DNA of 64,000 nucleotides, taken from contig NC_014150.1 in assembly GCF_000092845.1 (NCBI RefSeq), forward strand, positions 2,948,704 to 3,012,703. The letters are read 5' to 3'. Below the pieces are notes generated by a model, which was not told the DNA's origin, did no database searches, and saw nothing but the letters and a program-made list of their open reading frames with translations. The DNA is from Brachyspira murdochii DSM 12563. GTDB taxonomy: Bacteria; Spirochaetota; Brachyspiria; Brachyspirales; Brachyspiraceae. Of the stretch, positions 17,530 to 27,816 are shown piece after piece. Each line of letters opens with the position of its first letter. Positions within the stretch are counted from its first letter, which is position 1. The position numbers and the translations under genes are program-made.

Positions 17530-18522
17530 TTATAAAGTTGATAGTATATTTTTTAATCTATCTAATTCTACATAATTAGTAATAGGTACATTTTCTTTAA
17601 TAATTCCAGAATCTAAAAATGTTTTTTGCTGAGTATTATACCACTTTTCTATGTTTTTATATTTGCATGAATTTTTTAAATCTGCTGATGAAAACCAAAC
17701 GGCAGTATCTATTTCTCTTTTCATCATATTTTCATCTTGTTCTGTTATTTCGGCTGTAATTTTTACTGCTTCATTTAAATTATATTTTCTATAATCCATA
17801 GCTCTTAATATTGCTCTTGAAAATCTTTCAACTGCATACGAATTATTCTTTATATATTTGGAAGTTGATATAAAACTGCTTATGAATACTGCTTCATTTG
17901 AATAATTTGTTATACTTGATATTACAGTGTATTGATCTGGTATAGAGTCAGTGATTTCTTTTGTATATGGAGACCAAGTAGATACAGCATCTGCTTTTTT
18001 ATTTATTATCATATTGGCTAAGTTTGTAACGTTTACATTTAATAAATTTATATCTTCTTTTGTAAGTCCTGCAGATTTTAAAGCTATATTAAGCATTGTT
18101 TCTCCTGAGGTACCAAGATGTGTAGCTACAGTTTTTCCTTTTAAGTCTGATATAGTTCTTATATTAGTCCACTTACCGGATATTATTTGTTCAGCTTTAC
18201 TTATTCCATTTGGAAACAATACTTGAACATATCCGTTTATAGCATGAGAATGAGCTCCGTTTCCTATATACGCAAATTCTATTTCATTTCCTATCATTGA
18301 CAGTATTTCAGAGGGTCCGCTATAAAATTTTATTAATTGAGCATCTAAATTTTCATCTTCAAAGAATCCTTTTTCCTTGGCTATTGCAATCGCAGAAGCT
18401 CCTGCAAAATCTGCTAAATACCCCACATTTATTTTTATAATATTATCTTCATTATCATTTTTTGTATTATTACTGCAGGATAATATTGCAATAGTTATTA
18501 ATATGTATATTATTTTTTTCAT
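17530..18522 (-). CDS. ABC transporter substrate-binding lipoprotein (SsuA/TauA/NMT1-like), copy 1
   Basis: This 330-residue paralogue of the downstream gene has a lipoprotein signal with AILSC (Cys near residue 16) and a mature domain beginning in GYLADFAGASAIAIAKEKGFF. The shared DLKGKTVATHLGTSGE and DAVSTWSPY blocks place both in the same binding-protein subfamily. It starts 6 bases after the glycosyltransferase stop, so it is co-transcribed. Tandem copies with different loops may bind different ligands; this is inference. No permease or ATPase lies alongside. Confidence 0.85.
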   Translation of the reverse strand: MKKIIYILITIAILSCSNNTKNDNEDNIIKINVGYLADFAGASAIAIAKEKGFFEDENLDAQLIKFYSGPSEILSMIGNEIEFAYIGNGAHSHAINGYVQVLFPNGISKAEQIISGKWTNIRTISDLKGKTVATHLGTSGETMLNIALKSAGLTKEDINLLNVNVTNLANMIINKKADAVSTWSPYTKEITDSIPDQYTVISSITNYSNEAVFISSFISTSKYIKNNSYAVERFSRAILRAMDYRKYNLNEAVKITAEITEQDENMMKREIDTAVWFSSADLKNSCKYKNIEKWYNTQQKTFLDSGIIKENVPITNYVELDRLKNILSTL

Positions 18523-18528
18523 TATTAA

Positions 18529-19251
18529 TTATCCATTGAAATATTTCTTTTTATTTCTAAATCTTAAACGAACAACCCTAAATAATGCTTCAGCTATAAT
18601 ATTTTTAGACATTTTAGATTGTCCGCTTCTTCTTTCATAAAATATAATAGGCTCTTCTTTTATTTTGTATCCATTGCTTTCAAAAGAGTAATTCATTTCT
18701 ATTTGAAAAGAATAACCAGCTGAAATAATATTATCAAAATTCATTTTTTTTAATACTGAAGCCCTAAAACATTTAAATCCGCCTGTTATATCCATAATCT
18801 TTGAACCTAGTATAAATGCTGCGTATCTGTTTCCATAATACGATAAAAAAAGTCTTCTTAAAGGCCAATTTACAACACTTATTCCATTACAATATCTTGA
18901 ACCTATAACTAAATCAAGTTTTTCTTTTTCTATCCTTTCTATAAACTTAACTACAAAATTAGGATCATGAGAAAAGTCAGCATCCATTTCTATTATATAG
19001 TCCGGATTATATTGAAATGAATGTTTGAACCCAGCGATATAGGCAGGTCCAAGTCCTTCTTTTTTATCTCTTTTTAATAGATGAACCCTCTCATTATTCA
19101 AATATTTTTCTACGATAGTAGCAGTTCCGTCAGGACTATTGTCATCTACAACTAAAATCTCTATATATTCAGGAAGATTTAATACGGTATTTATCATATT
19201 TTCTATATTGTCTTTTTCATTGTATGTTGGAAGTACTATAATCGCTTTCAT
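18529..19251 (-). CDS. GT2 glycosyltransferase (polyprenyl-phosphate mannosyltransferase-like)
   Basis: This 240-residue GT-A enzyme has LPTYNEKDNI at the N-terminus, VVDDNSPDGT (34-43) for nucleotide-sugar binding, MDADFSHDP near 88-96 as the metal-binding motif, and a C-terminal ERRSGQSKMS. This pattern is that of dolichol/polyprenol-phosphate mannose or glucose synthases (DPM1-like). It lacks C-terminal membrane helices, like the short soluble DPM1 type. It would load a sugar on a lipid carrier at the cytoplasmic membrane. It overlaps the upstream DUF4132 gene by 4 bases (ATGA), so translation is coupled. Confidence 0.88.
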   Translation of the reverse strand: MKAIIVLPTYNEKDNIENMINTVLNLPEYIEILVVDDNSPDGTATIVEKYLNNERVHLLKRDKKEGLGPAYIAGFKHSFQYNPDYIIEMDADFSHDPNFVVKFIERIEKEKLDLVIGSRYCNGISVVNWPLRRLFLSYYGNRYAAFILGSKIMDITGGFKCFRASVLKKMNFDNIISAGYSFQIEMNYSFESNGYKIKEEPIIFYERRSGQSKMSKNIIAEALFRVVRLRFRNKKKYFNG

Positions 19252-21959
19252 TTATTATCTGTTATCCTTCTATTTCTATTTTGTATAGTTTCTATTTTTT
19301 TTATTTTGTTTGCGTTTCTTTTTATGTGATTATCTATATTAAACATTATGTAGTTTACATATCTTAAATTTGATGCTGCGGGGTCTATAATATTTTTATA
19401 TGAAAATACTTCATTAGAATCTACTTTATAAAATACTATATCTCCAAATAATATTATATCATTATCTTCTATGGCATTATCCATTCCTATTAAATTTATT
19501 TTTACTCCTATGGATATAGAAGAATCTATAATTTTGTATCCTACTATATAAGAGTTTTCATAATCCAATTCCATATCTAATGTGTCTATTAAACTTTTAA
19601 AAGTTTTTATTTTCACTTCTTTATTTCTATATTTTACTATTATATTTTCTTTTATATCGCCTTCTTCAAAATGAAATGTAATCTCCTGCATTTGATTAAA
19701 AGGCTGCTTAATTTTAAATTTTGAAATAAGTGTTTTTGATTTTTCTATATCATCTTTTGACATTTCTATTGGGCTTGCTAAGGATAATTGATACTGCTTA
19801 TTTATTTTATATATTTCATAATCTAATGTATAGAATGCATTCTCTTTTCTGCTGTATTTTACATGTTTTAGTATTTTACCATTTTTATTGTAGATAGTCC
19901 ATATAAACATATCAGCTAGTACATTCATAATATAATTGTTAGCAAATATTTCTTTCCAGTCTTCAACGCTCCATTTTTTTCCGGTCATTAATGCTTTGTA
20001 TAATCTGTTTAATTGGAATTTATAGCATATTTTTATATGATTTTTTATACTTGTAAATTCGTCTAAAATATTTTTATCTAAACTGCTGTATTTGTCTAAT
20101 TTATTGATGCATTTATTAATGTTATTATCTAGTATTTTCTCTATATTTAATTTTTCATTTAAATATATAGTAAAAGAATATTTATCATCTTTAAGAGTTT
20201 TTGTTCCGTTTAAGTCTATTCCGAAATCAGGTATTATTTTATCACTTAATTTATCTTCAGATATATTTAATCTTTTAGCAACTGATTTAAATGCTAATTT
20301 TGATGTATTTTTTATTTGAAAATATTTAAAGTTGCTTGATATATAATCAATAACTATAAGAGAATTAATGCTTCCATTAGAAGCCAATGCTGATATAGCA
20401 TAATTAGCAAGGGATATTCTTCCAGATTCGCACCATTCTTTTATTTTATAAACTACCTTATCTATTTTATATTCATTTTCATACACCAAATATGGTATCA
20501 TTACATATTTATAAGAGGTATCAGCACCCTCATGAATCCATTTTTCATATACATTTTTTATTACTGTTATAAATGAATTAAAATCAAAATATGATATAAT
20601 TTTATCCAAATCTTTTATTTTTATAGGATTTTTTAATCTTGAATATTCTATATAAATATATTTCATTACTATAACTGGAATATTTTGATTAGTGTCTTTG
20701 CTTAAAACACCATAGAGCATAGATTCATCTATACATAAAAGATTTTTCTCATATTTTTTATTGTAGTTTTTATTAACAAAGTTTACAAGACTGCTTATAT
20801 CTTTAAAACCAGAATTAATAATCTTTTTATTTTTCCATTTTTTCAATATATCTTTTGCAAGATCACTATTTAAACCTTTTAAGTATTCATATGATTCTTT
20901 TTTCTTTCGATTAATAATTTTTATGGCAGCTTTTCTTATTTTTTTTGACTTGTTTTCAAGTAAAGAACATAGTACCTTACTTGAACTAAAATTTATTTCT
21001 TTGCTGTAGAGTTCATTCAAAAATGGTATGAAATTTTTACTGTTTTTTGTTATTCTTTTTATAAAATTTTTATTTGAGAATAGGTTTTCAAAATAATCGC
21101 TGTTATTTTTTATAAGAGAGTAGAAAAAATTATTAAACTCTTTATTTTTTATTTGTACAGCAAATGAATCATAATATGATATTCTGTCATTATAAGAATA
21201 GAAAAATATATATGATATGATAATATCTGATAAAGTTATGTCAAATCCGTTTAAATAATCAAGACTTTCCTGATATGTTGTATTGAATCCTTCTTTTTCT
21301 GTTAATATTAAATATATTAATGCTTTATAATTATTAGTCTTTAATATAATATTTAAAAGTCTTTTTGCTTTTTTGGAATATTCGGATAATAAAAGTATAT
21401 AGTATATTCTATAGTTTGTAAGAAGCGATTTTTTTATGAAAGAAATGTCATTAGAATTAGGAGCTTTTTTCAAATTATATGGGGCATATGGTCTTAAAGC
21501 ACTAAAGTATCCGAAAGCTGATTTTTTTACATGAAATCTTTTAATGAGATCATATCTTTTATCATCTTCATAGATTATATCATCATTAATAACTGTAATA
21601 CTGTTTGGGGTACCTAAATGTTCTACTATATTGTATTTAGCATAATAAGAGTCATATATTTTCTGCATAAGCAGATCTATTTTCTTTTCTGCTATTTTTA
21701 TATTAGCTTTTTCATCTCCTTTTTTTAAGAGAATAGCAGTTAATATTAAATATATTCCGCAGTTATTGCTTTTTTCTAATTTTGAATAGAGAGTATAGAA
21801 ATAATCTCTGTCTTTGCTGTATGTATAATTGGCTTCTCTTAGAAAATCTAGTGCATATATATCATTGTCTACTATTCCTCTGTTAATTATGCATATTTCT
21901 TTTTCTAAGTTATAGCCCTCATATCTTCTGCTAAATAACGAACTATTAAATTTTTCCAT
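19248..21959 (-). CDS. DUF4132-domain protein
   Basis: This 903-residue, Lys/Asn/Ile-rich protein has no signal peptide. Its C-terminal third (about residues 660-870) contains a KKWSVEDWKEIFANNYIMNVLADMF-like block, residues around F..N.....L.D.F.W and a later SPIEM, which fit the DUF4132 family (often with WGR domains in other bacteria). The middle part has helical, HEAT-like stretches such as CSLLENKSKKIRKAAIKII. Function is unknown. It heads a reverse operon with a glycosyltransferase and two binding lipoproteins. The DUF assignment is moderate because it rests on a short motif. Confidence 0.6.
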   Translation of the reverse strand: MEKFNSSLFSRRYEGYNLEKEICIINRGIVDNDIYALDFLREANYTYSKDRDYFYTLYSKLEKSNNCGIYLILTAILLKKGDEKANIKIAEKKIDLLMQKIYDSYYAKYNIVEHLGTPNSITVINDDIIYEDDKRYDLIKRFHVKKSAFGYFSALRPYAPYNLKKAPNSNDISFIKKSLLTNYRIYYILLLSEYSKKAKRLLNIILKTNNYKALIYLILTEKEGFNTTYQESLDYLNGFDITLSDIIISYIFFYSYNDRISYYDSFAVQIKNKEFNNFFYSLIKNNSDYFENLFSNKNFIKRITKNSKNFIPFLNELYSKEINFSSSKVLCSLLENKSKKIRKAAIKIINRKKKESYEYLKGLNSDLAKDILKKWKNKKIINSGFKDISSLVNFVNKNYNKKYEKNLLCIDESMLYGVLSKDTNQNIPVIVMKYIYIEYSRLKNPIKIKDLDKIISYFDFNSFITVIKNVYEKWIHEGADTSYKYVMIPYLVYENEYKIDKVVYKIKEWCESGRISLANYAISALASNGSINSLIVIDYISSNFKYFQIKNTSKLAFKSVAKRLNISEDKLSDKIIPDFGIDLNGTKTLKDDKYSFTIYLNEKLNIEKILDNNINKCINKLDKYSSLDKNILDEFTSIKNHIKICYKFQLNRLYKALMTGKKWSVEDWKEIFANNYIMNVLADMFIWTIYNKNGKILKHVKYSRKENAFYTLDYEIYKINKQYQLSLASPIEMSKDDIEKSKTLISKFKIKQPFNQMQEITFHFEEGDIKENIIVKYRNKEVKIKTFKSLIDTLDMELDYENSYIVGYKIIDSSISIGVKINLIGMDNAIEDNDIILFGDIVFYKVDSNEVFSYKNIIDPAASNLRYVNYIMFNIDNHIKRNANKIKKIETIQNRNRRITDNK

Positions 21960-22039
21960 AAAAAACTCTTAATTGTTAATTAACTTTTATCTAATTATTA
22001 TTATACTATTATTTATACAAAAAATAAATAGTATATATT

Positions 22040-23068
22040 TTATAAATTTTTTACAGCTAATTGTCCGCAGCCTGCTAAGATTTCCTGCCCTTGTTTAAAT
22101 CTTTCTACTACTTCAATGCCATTATCTTTCAGTATAGACTTAAATCTTAATATAATATCTTTATTAGGTCTTTGAAGATGAGGAGCATGTTCTACCGGAT
22201 TCATAGGAATGACATTTACTTTGAAAGGAAACTCTTTTTTCAAATTTACAAGTCTATAGGCATCATTAACAGAATCATTAACATCTTTTATAAGCACCCA
22301 TTCAAAAGTTATCATTCTTTTTCCGTTTTTACTGTATCTTTTAAGTACAGCCATAAGGTTTTCAATAGGATATCTTTTATTAATAGGCATAATTTTATCT
22401 CTTACTTCATTTTTTAATGAATGTAAAGAAACGGCAAGACGGCAGTCTAAATCTTTTTCTATAAGCTGTTTTATTCCGACTACCTCGCCTGAAGTTGATA
22501 TAGTAATATGTCTTATTCCCAAATTAAAGCCTTTAAAAGAGTTAATAGTTTCTATGGCTTTGAAAAGATTTTTGGTGTTAGCTAAAGGTTCGCCCATACC
22601 CATAAATACAATGGAATTTACCTTTTTTGTAACGGCCCTCATTAAAATAAATTCAGCAAGTATTTCATCAGCAGTAAGATTGCGTGATAAACCCATACTT
22701 CCAGTAGCACAAAAAGCACAGCCGTACCCGCATCCTACCTGTGATGACAGACAAAAAGTTACTCTATCTTTTTTTTGTAAAATAACAGATTCTATTTTTT
22801 TCTTATCGTATAATGAAATTAATAATTTTTTTGTTCCGTATTCATCTTCGGATATAGTTTCTATTTTAGAATTATGTATAAAATAGTTTTCATCAAGTAA
22901 TGCTCTTAAATTTTTTGGTATATTGCTCATATCCTCAAAACTTACAGCATACTTTTTATATATCCAATCAAGTACCTGAGAAGCATGGAACTTTGGAAAA
23001 TTATTTTCCTCACAGAATTTAGATAAATCCTCTTCTGAAACATTCATTATAGATATTTTTTTTGACAT
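22040..23068 (-). CDS. rlmN: 23S rRNA/tRNA adenine-C2 methyltransferase RlmN
   Basis: This 342-residue radical SAM methyltransferase binds its cluster with C113-x3-C117-x2-C120 (GCGYGCAFC). Cys334 near the C-terminus (LAGCGQLA) is the expected methyl-carrying residue. VFMGMGEPLAN and the ISTSG/SLHS blocks are also typical. It methylates A2503 of 23S rRNA and A37 of some tRNAs. The zinc-ribbon gene (fmdB-type) lies 62 bases upstream and is probably co-transcribed. Confidence 0.95.
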   Translation of the reverse strand: MSKKISIMNVSEEDLSKFCEENNFPKFHASQVLDWIYKKYAVSFEDMSNIPKNLRALLDENYFIHNSKIETISEDEYGTKKLLISLYDKKKIESVILQKKDRVTFCLSSQVGCGYGCAFCATGSMGLSRNLTADEILAEFILMRAVTKKVNSIVFMGMGEPLANTKNLFKAIETINSFKGFNLGIRHITISTSGEVVGIKQLIEKDLDCRLAVSLHSLKNEVRDKIMPINKRYPIENLMAVLKRYSKNGKRMITFEWVLIKDVNDSVNDAYRLVNLKKEFPFKVNVIPMNPVEHAPHLQRPNKDIILRFKSILKDNGIEVVERFKQGQEILAGCGQLAVKNL

Positions 23069-23130
23069 AGTTTTTTGTATATATTTTATTTTTTATTTAA
23101 CTTATAACCTATAAGTTTTAATCAGACCCC

Positions 23131-23358
23131 TCAGCAGCTTTTTGTAGGCGGAGTAGGGGATTCTGATGCACTGTTTTTGGCTTTATAATCATTTACATAA
23201 AAGCCTTTTCCTTTAAATATGATACCGCTATTTAAAGATATCATTCTTTTAGCTTCGCTGCCGCATTCTGGGCAAGCAGCTTTAGCTTCTGCAGTTATTG
23301 ATTGAAACTCTTCAAATTCATGACCGCAGTTTTCACATTTATATTCATAAGTCGGCAT
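23131..23358 (-). CDS. FmdB-family zinc-ribbon protein
   Basis: This 75-residue protein begins MPTYEYKCENCGHEFE, the standard FmdB start, with CENC (8-11) and CPEC (29-32) forming a zinc ribbon. The C-terminal tail is Ser/Pro-rich and ends in Cys. The family was named as a putative regulator of formamidase or amidase genes, but its general role is unknown. GAGG precedes the ATG. It has an ordinary length and sits next to rlmN. Confidence 0.9.
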   Translation of the reverse strand: MPTYEYKCENCGHEFEEFQSITAEAKAACPECGSEAKRMISLNSGIIFKGKGFYVNDYKAKNSASESPTPPTKSC

Positions 23359-23500
23359 GATTTTTCCTCTTTAATTTTTAAAAATTAATTGCTGATAAAT
23401 ATATTATGTGAATAAAAATATGTCAAGTATATTTATTTACAGATTATATAAGTAATTGCTTATGAATAGATATACAGATAGACACAAACTAAAATTATAG

Positions 23501-25057
23501 TTATTTAATAATATCTTCATATCTTTCTTTTAAAATTTTCATATAGTTATGATATTTATTTGCAAGCATTAAATCAGGTTCTATTACATTATTATCGATT
23601 AAGGCGTCTCTAATTTCATCTAAAGAAACTTGCTTTTTTAGAAGAAGTACAGCAGATAAGGCAGCTCCCAAAGAAGCACCAGCTGAAGGCAGTATTTTTA
23701 TAGGAGCTTCCCAAATATTTGATATTATTTTTACTATTTCTTTATTGTTTGAAACTCCGCCAGTAACAGCAAGATCTATTTTATTATCATCTCTGTTTTT
23801 ATGTGTAAATTTGCTTAAATATATTTCTAATAATCCTAAAGAACTTAAAACTATACCTTTATAATCATCATCAAATGAAGGCTTTTCATAATATCTTTTT
23901 ATAGGAAACGCCTTACTTATAGGAGCAGACTCATATTCTTTCTGCCAAAGCATTATTGGAAGATTATCAGCATTTGTTTCTAAAGATTTTTCAGCTTCTT
24001 TGTATGTTCTGTCATAGGAGTTCATAATTTCATCTAAAACTAAGCCTCCATTTGTTCTGCATAATATCATAAAAGGATTATCTATACCGTCATACATATT
24101 ATTGGCAGCACCTGAATAATCTCTTGTGCTTTCATCTATATCAAGCATATAAACAAAACTAGTTCCTAATGATAATATATCGCCTTTATATAAAACTTTT
24201 GTCTGTGGATTATCACCGCTTCCTATACCAACTATACATTCACTATCAAAACCGTATCTTTCCATAAAGTATTCGGATATATAGCCTGCAAAACTAGATG
24301 GAGCATCGATTTCTCCTAATTTTTGCTTTAAATCAATTGATATAGTGTTTAATAATGTATCATTCCATTCTCTTTTATTATAGTCCATCAAACTTGTACC
24401 AGAGGCATTTCCAAAGTCAGTAGGTATATTGTCTTTAGCAGTTAATATTGAGGCTATAAATGTATTTAATAGAAATATTTTGTATGTATTTTCTGATAAA
24501 CCTTTGTTATGGTCAAAATAGTATTTTATAACAGCACCTGTAAATCTAAGGGGAGAGTTTGAGGCTGTTATTTGTATCATTTTTTCTTTTCCGCCTGCTG
24601 CTTCTCTTAATTCATTGGCTTCTTTCTGTGTGCAGGAAGTTCTCCATATAGGTGTGGCATTATATGAATATGAGTCTTTAAACATATCCATTAAACTTTG
24701 ATTTGCTGATGATTTATCTCTTAACTTCTCTAAATTATATTTATATTTTTCAGACAAATAAACATGTCCATGCTGCTGTGCTGATATTTGTATTGCTTTT
24801 ATATCTTTTATACTGCATTTTTGTTTAAGTTCATCAAATGCTTTATTTAGTGCCGCCAAAAATATATTAGGGTCTTGTTCGGCTTTTCCTCTTACATTAG
24901 AATAAATTAAAAGTGTATTTTTATTCATAGACGTTTTTTTTATTTCTTCTAATGAGTTAAAAGCTATAGATATATTTAATTCATTTTTTTTAGTTTCATA
25001 ATTTAAAATACTTAGAGTTACACTTTGAGTGCTTAAATCTATTCCCAATGTATACAT
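23501..25057 (-). CDS. FGGY-family sugar kinase (xylulokinase-like)
   Basis: This 518-residue kinase has the phosphate loop LGIDLSTQSVT (4-14), ISAQQHGHVYL, RFTGAVIKYY, DFGNASGTSLMDY and a nucleotide-binding GSGDNPQTKVLYKGDILSLG. The pattern of QQHG, RFTG and DNP residues is closer to eukaryotic-type xylulokinase than to glycerol kinase. It probably phosphorylates D-xylulose or a related ketose, feeding the pentose phosphate pathway. No xylose isomerase or sugar transporter lies beside it. AGGAAG precedes the ATG. Confidence 0.8.
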   Translation of the reverse strand: MYTLGIDLSTQSVTLSILNYETKKNELNISIAFNSLEEIKKTSMNKNTLLIYSNVRGKAEQDPNIFLAALNKAFDELKQKCSIKDIKAIQISAQQHGHVYLSEKYKYNLEKLRDKSSANQSLMDMFKDSYSYNATPIWRTSCTQKEANELREAAGGKEKMIQITASNSPLRFTGAVIKYYFDHNKGLSENTYKIFLLNTFIASILTAKDNIPTDFGNASGTSLMDYNKREWNDTLLNTISIDLKQKLGEIDAPSSFAGYISEYFMERYGFDSECIVGIGSGDNPQTKVLYKGDILSLGTSFVYMLDIDESTRDYSGAANNMYDGIDNPFMILCRTNGGLVLDEIMNSYDRTYKEAEKSLETNADNLPIMLWQKEYESAPISKAFPIKRYYEKPSFDDDYKGIVLSSLGLLEIYLSKFTHKNRDDNKIDLAVTGGVSNNKEIVKIISNIWEAPIKILPSAGASLGAALSAVLLLKKQVSLDEIRDALIDNNVIEPDLMLANKYHNYMKILKERYEDIIK

Positions 25058-25113
25058 TTTTACTTCCTGATATTTTATAGATTGATTGTATTATTTTTTA
25101 TGATATGTATTAT

Positions 25114-26838
25114 TTATATAATTTTTTTATTATTTTTAGCATGTTCTAATAATTCTTCAGCATGTTTTATGCTTGCTTCTGTAATTTCTTTTCCAGTTAT
25201 CATTCTTGCAATTTCATTAACACGCATGGAATTATCTAGTTCTTCAATAGTAGAAGTTACAGTATCTTCGCCTTCATTTTTTGTAACTTTAAAATGATTA
25301 TTAGCATATATTGCAATTTGTGCCAAATGCGTAACACTTAATACCTGTTTTCTTTTTGAAAGGGCAGCTATTTTTTCACCTATAACCTCAGCTATTCTTC
25401 CGCCAACTCCAACATCTATCTCATCAAAAACGCATGTTTCACAGTAGTCGCCTAAAGAAAGTACATTTTTTAATGAAAGCATTATTCTTGATATTTCCCC
25501 TCCAGAAGCAATTTTTCTAAGAGGCTGATATATACTCTGTTTATTCGGTGCTATTATAAACTCTATATTATCTATTCCATTAGAATTGGCCTTTATATTT
25601 GAGCCGTCAATATTTAGTATTCCTTCATCATCTTCATCTAAAGTTATTTCAACATCAAATTTTGTAGATGACATACCTAAATCATTCATCTCGCTTTCTA
25701 TAGCCTTTATAAATTCATCTTTTCTATTATGCCTTATATCAGATATTTCTTTAGCAAGTATTGAAGTTTTTTCTCTTAAAGATTTTATTTCTTTTTTTAA
25801 ATTTTCAATATCCTCTTCTGAGAAATTTAAAGACTCTAATTTTTCTTTTGCATCTTTGGCATATGATATAATTTCTTTTATATTAGAGCCGTATTTCTTT
25901 TTAAGGTTATTTATAAAGAAAAGTCTTTCATTAAGGGATTCAAGTTCTTCAGGGTTAAATTTTGTTTTGTATCTTATTTCTGTTAATACGCTTTTTATAT
26001 CTTCGAGATTTAACGTTATGCCTTCTATCTGCGAAGCAATATCTGAAAGTCTGCTGTCATATTTTGATACCGTCTGCAATGCTCCTATGCTTCTTGTGAG
26101 TTTTGTATAAGCTCCAGATTCGCTTCCGAATATATCTTTATTTATAGAAGAAAGCGATGAGGCTATACTTTCAGCATTTGACATCATTGTTATATCGTTT
26201 TTTATATCCTCATCTTCATTGGGTTTTAATTTTGCTTTTTCTATTTCGTCTATTGCATATTCCAAAAATGATTTTTCTTTTAGAATAGAGTTTTTATTCT
26301 GAGATATTTCATTATATTGTCTTATAAGTTTTGTTAATTTATAATAATGATTTTTATAATTTTCAAGTTTATCTTCTATATTTAAATAACTGTCATAAAA
26401 ATTAATATGATTTGCAGGATTAAAAAGAGACTGATGTTCATGCTGTCCATGAATATCAACTATTAAATCTCCAAGCTCTTTTAATTCAGCAACTTTTACT
26501 CCTACATTATTTATAAATGACTTGCTTTTTCCGTCTTTAGTAATTTCTCTTTTTATAGTAAGTTCATCATTATTAATTTCTATATTCCATTCTTTTAATT
26601 TATTTTTTACTATTTCTGAAGATGACTGAAGTTTGAAGTTTCCAGTAACAATAAGTCTGTCCCCATTAGAGCCTACCATTCTTATAGAGCCTTTTTCACC
26701 TGTAATAAGTTCTAAAGCACTGATTATAATACTTTTACCGGCTCCAGTTTCTCCAGTAAGCACATTAAAACCGCTGCTGAAATTAATTTTTAATTTATCT
26801 ATTAAAACAAAATTTCTTATTTCAAGATATTTTAGCAT
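25114..26838 (-). CDS. recN: DNA repair protein RecN
   Basis: This 574-residue SMC-like ATPase has LTGETGAGKSIII (Walker A at 29-36), two coiled-coil arms flanking a central region (about 150-370), ASGGEISRIMLSLK (ABC signature) and VFDEIDVGVGG (Walker B). RecN holds DNA ends during double-strand break repair. The ATG at 26838 shares one base with the nadK stop (TAATG), and GGGG inside the end of nadK acts as ribosome-binding site, so that start is preferred over the longer TTG frame. Confidence 0.96.
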   Translation of the reverse strand: MLKYLEIRNFVLIDKLKINFSSGFNVLTGETGAGKSIIISALELITGEKGSIRMVGSNGDRLIVTGNFKLQSSSEIVKNKLKEWNIEINNDELTIKREITKDGKSKSFINNVGVKVAELKELGDLIVDIHGQHEHQSLFNPANHINFYDSYLNIEDKLENYKNHYYKLTKLIRQYNEISQNKNSILKEKSFLEYAIDEIEKAKLKPNEDEDIKNDITMMSNAESIASSLSSINKDIFGSESGAYTKLTRSIGALQTVSKYDSRLSDIASQIEGITLNLEDIKSVLTEIRYKTKFNPEELESLNERLFFINNLKKKYGSNIKEIISYAKDAKEKLESLNFSEEDIENLKKEIKSLREKTSILAKEISDIRHNRKDEFIKAIESEMNDLGMSSTKFDVEITLDEDDEGILNIDGSNIKANSNGIDNIEFIIAPNKQSIYQPLRKIASGGEISRIMLSLKNVLSLGDYCETCVFDEIDVGVGGRIAEVIGEKIAALSKRKQVLSVTHLAQIAIYANNHFKVTKNEGEDTVTSTIEELDNSMRVNEIARMITGKEITEASIKHAEELLEHAKNNKKII

Positions 26839-27707
26839 TATCTGCCCCAATTAAGTTTATTTCTAAGTATATCGTAAAACAGTCTGTTAGCACTTTGAAA
26901 TATGTAACAGTTTTTATCACTTATTTTTGCCTTTATTTTATCATAATTTTTAAATTGGCATATATCATACCCATCTATAATAACCATAGCTTTTAAAGAT
27001 TTTTCTGTTAATTCTAATTCTATAGTATCATGTTTTGGAATAACCAGCGGTCTGAACGTAAGTGAATGCGGAGCTATAGGTACAAAAGATATAGCATCAA
27101 TACTAGGCGATAATATAGGTCCTCCTGCACTTAAGGCATAAGCAGTAGAGCCTGTAGGGGTTGCTATCACTACTCCGTCAGCTACTATTGAAGATATAAG
27201 TTTACCTGATATCATAATATTAATATATATAGCTCTTCCAGAACATTTACTTAAGACAAGTTCATTAACAGCTAAATATTCTTTAATAACTTTCTTATTA
27301 GTAGAATATAGACTTACAGATAATAAAGTTCTAGGCTCTATTTCATAAAGTGTTTTTTTACCTTCAAGATATTCATTAAGTATCATATATGCTTCATTCG
27401 GAGGAATCTCTGATATGAAACCAAGCGTGCCGTTATATATTGGTAGTACAGAAATATCATATTTTATAGCTATTTTTAAAGCAGATAATAATGTGCCGTC
27501 TCCTCCAATAGATATAAGCATTGATACATCTTTTAATTTTCTTATTGCTTTTTTAATATTCATATAAGTAGATATATCATAATCTATTATAATAGGTTCT
27601 ATATTGTATTTTTTTAATATTTTTTTAATGTTTTTTAGAATGCAAGCAGGATCACCCCTAAGTGTATTTACTATAATTCCTATTTGCTTTTTTGCTTTGT
27701 TATTCAT
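26838..27707 (-). CDS. nadK: NAD kinase
   Basis: This 289-residue protein has the diacylglycerol/NAD-kinase glycine motif GGDGT (68-72) and the conserved TPTGSTAYALSAGGPIL block. It phosphorylates NAD to NADP in the cytoplasm. The neighbour recN overlaps its stop by one base, the common nadK-recN arrangement. The start is an ATG preceded by an A-rich region without a strong Shine-Dalgarno. Confidence 0.95.
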   Translation of the reverse strand: MNNKAKKQIGIIVNTLRGDPACILKNIKKILKKYNIEPIIIDYDISTYMNIKKAIRKLKDVSMLISIGGDGTLLSALKIAIKYDISVLPIYNGTLGFISEIPPNEAYMILNEYLEGKKTLYEIEPRTLLSVSLYSTNKKVIKEYLAVNELVLSKCSGRAIYINIMISGKLISSIVADGVVIATPTGSTAYALSAGGPILSPSIDAISFVPIAPHSLTFRPLVIPKHDTIELELTEKSLKAMVIIDGYDICQFKNYDKIKAKISDKNCYIFQSANRLFYDILRNKLNWGR

Positions 27708-27816
27708 ATTACTTTAATTAAAAACTCTAAAAATAATTCATTTGATTATATCAAACAGTAATTAATATATCAAGTTATATATTGATAATTTTTAATTTTT
27801 ATAATAAACTATTGAT

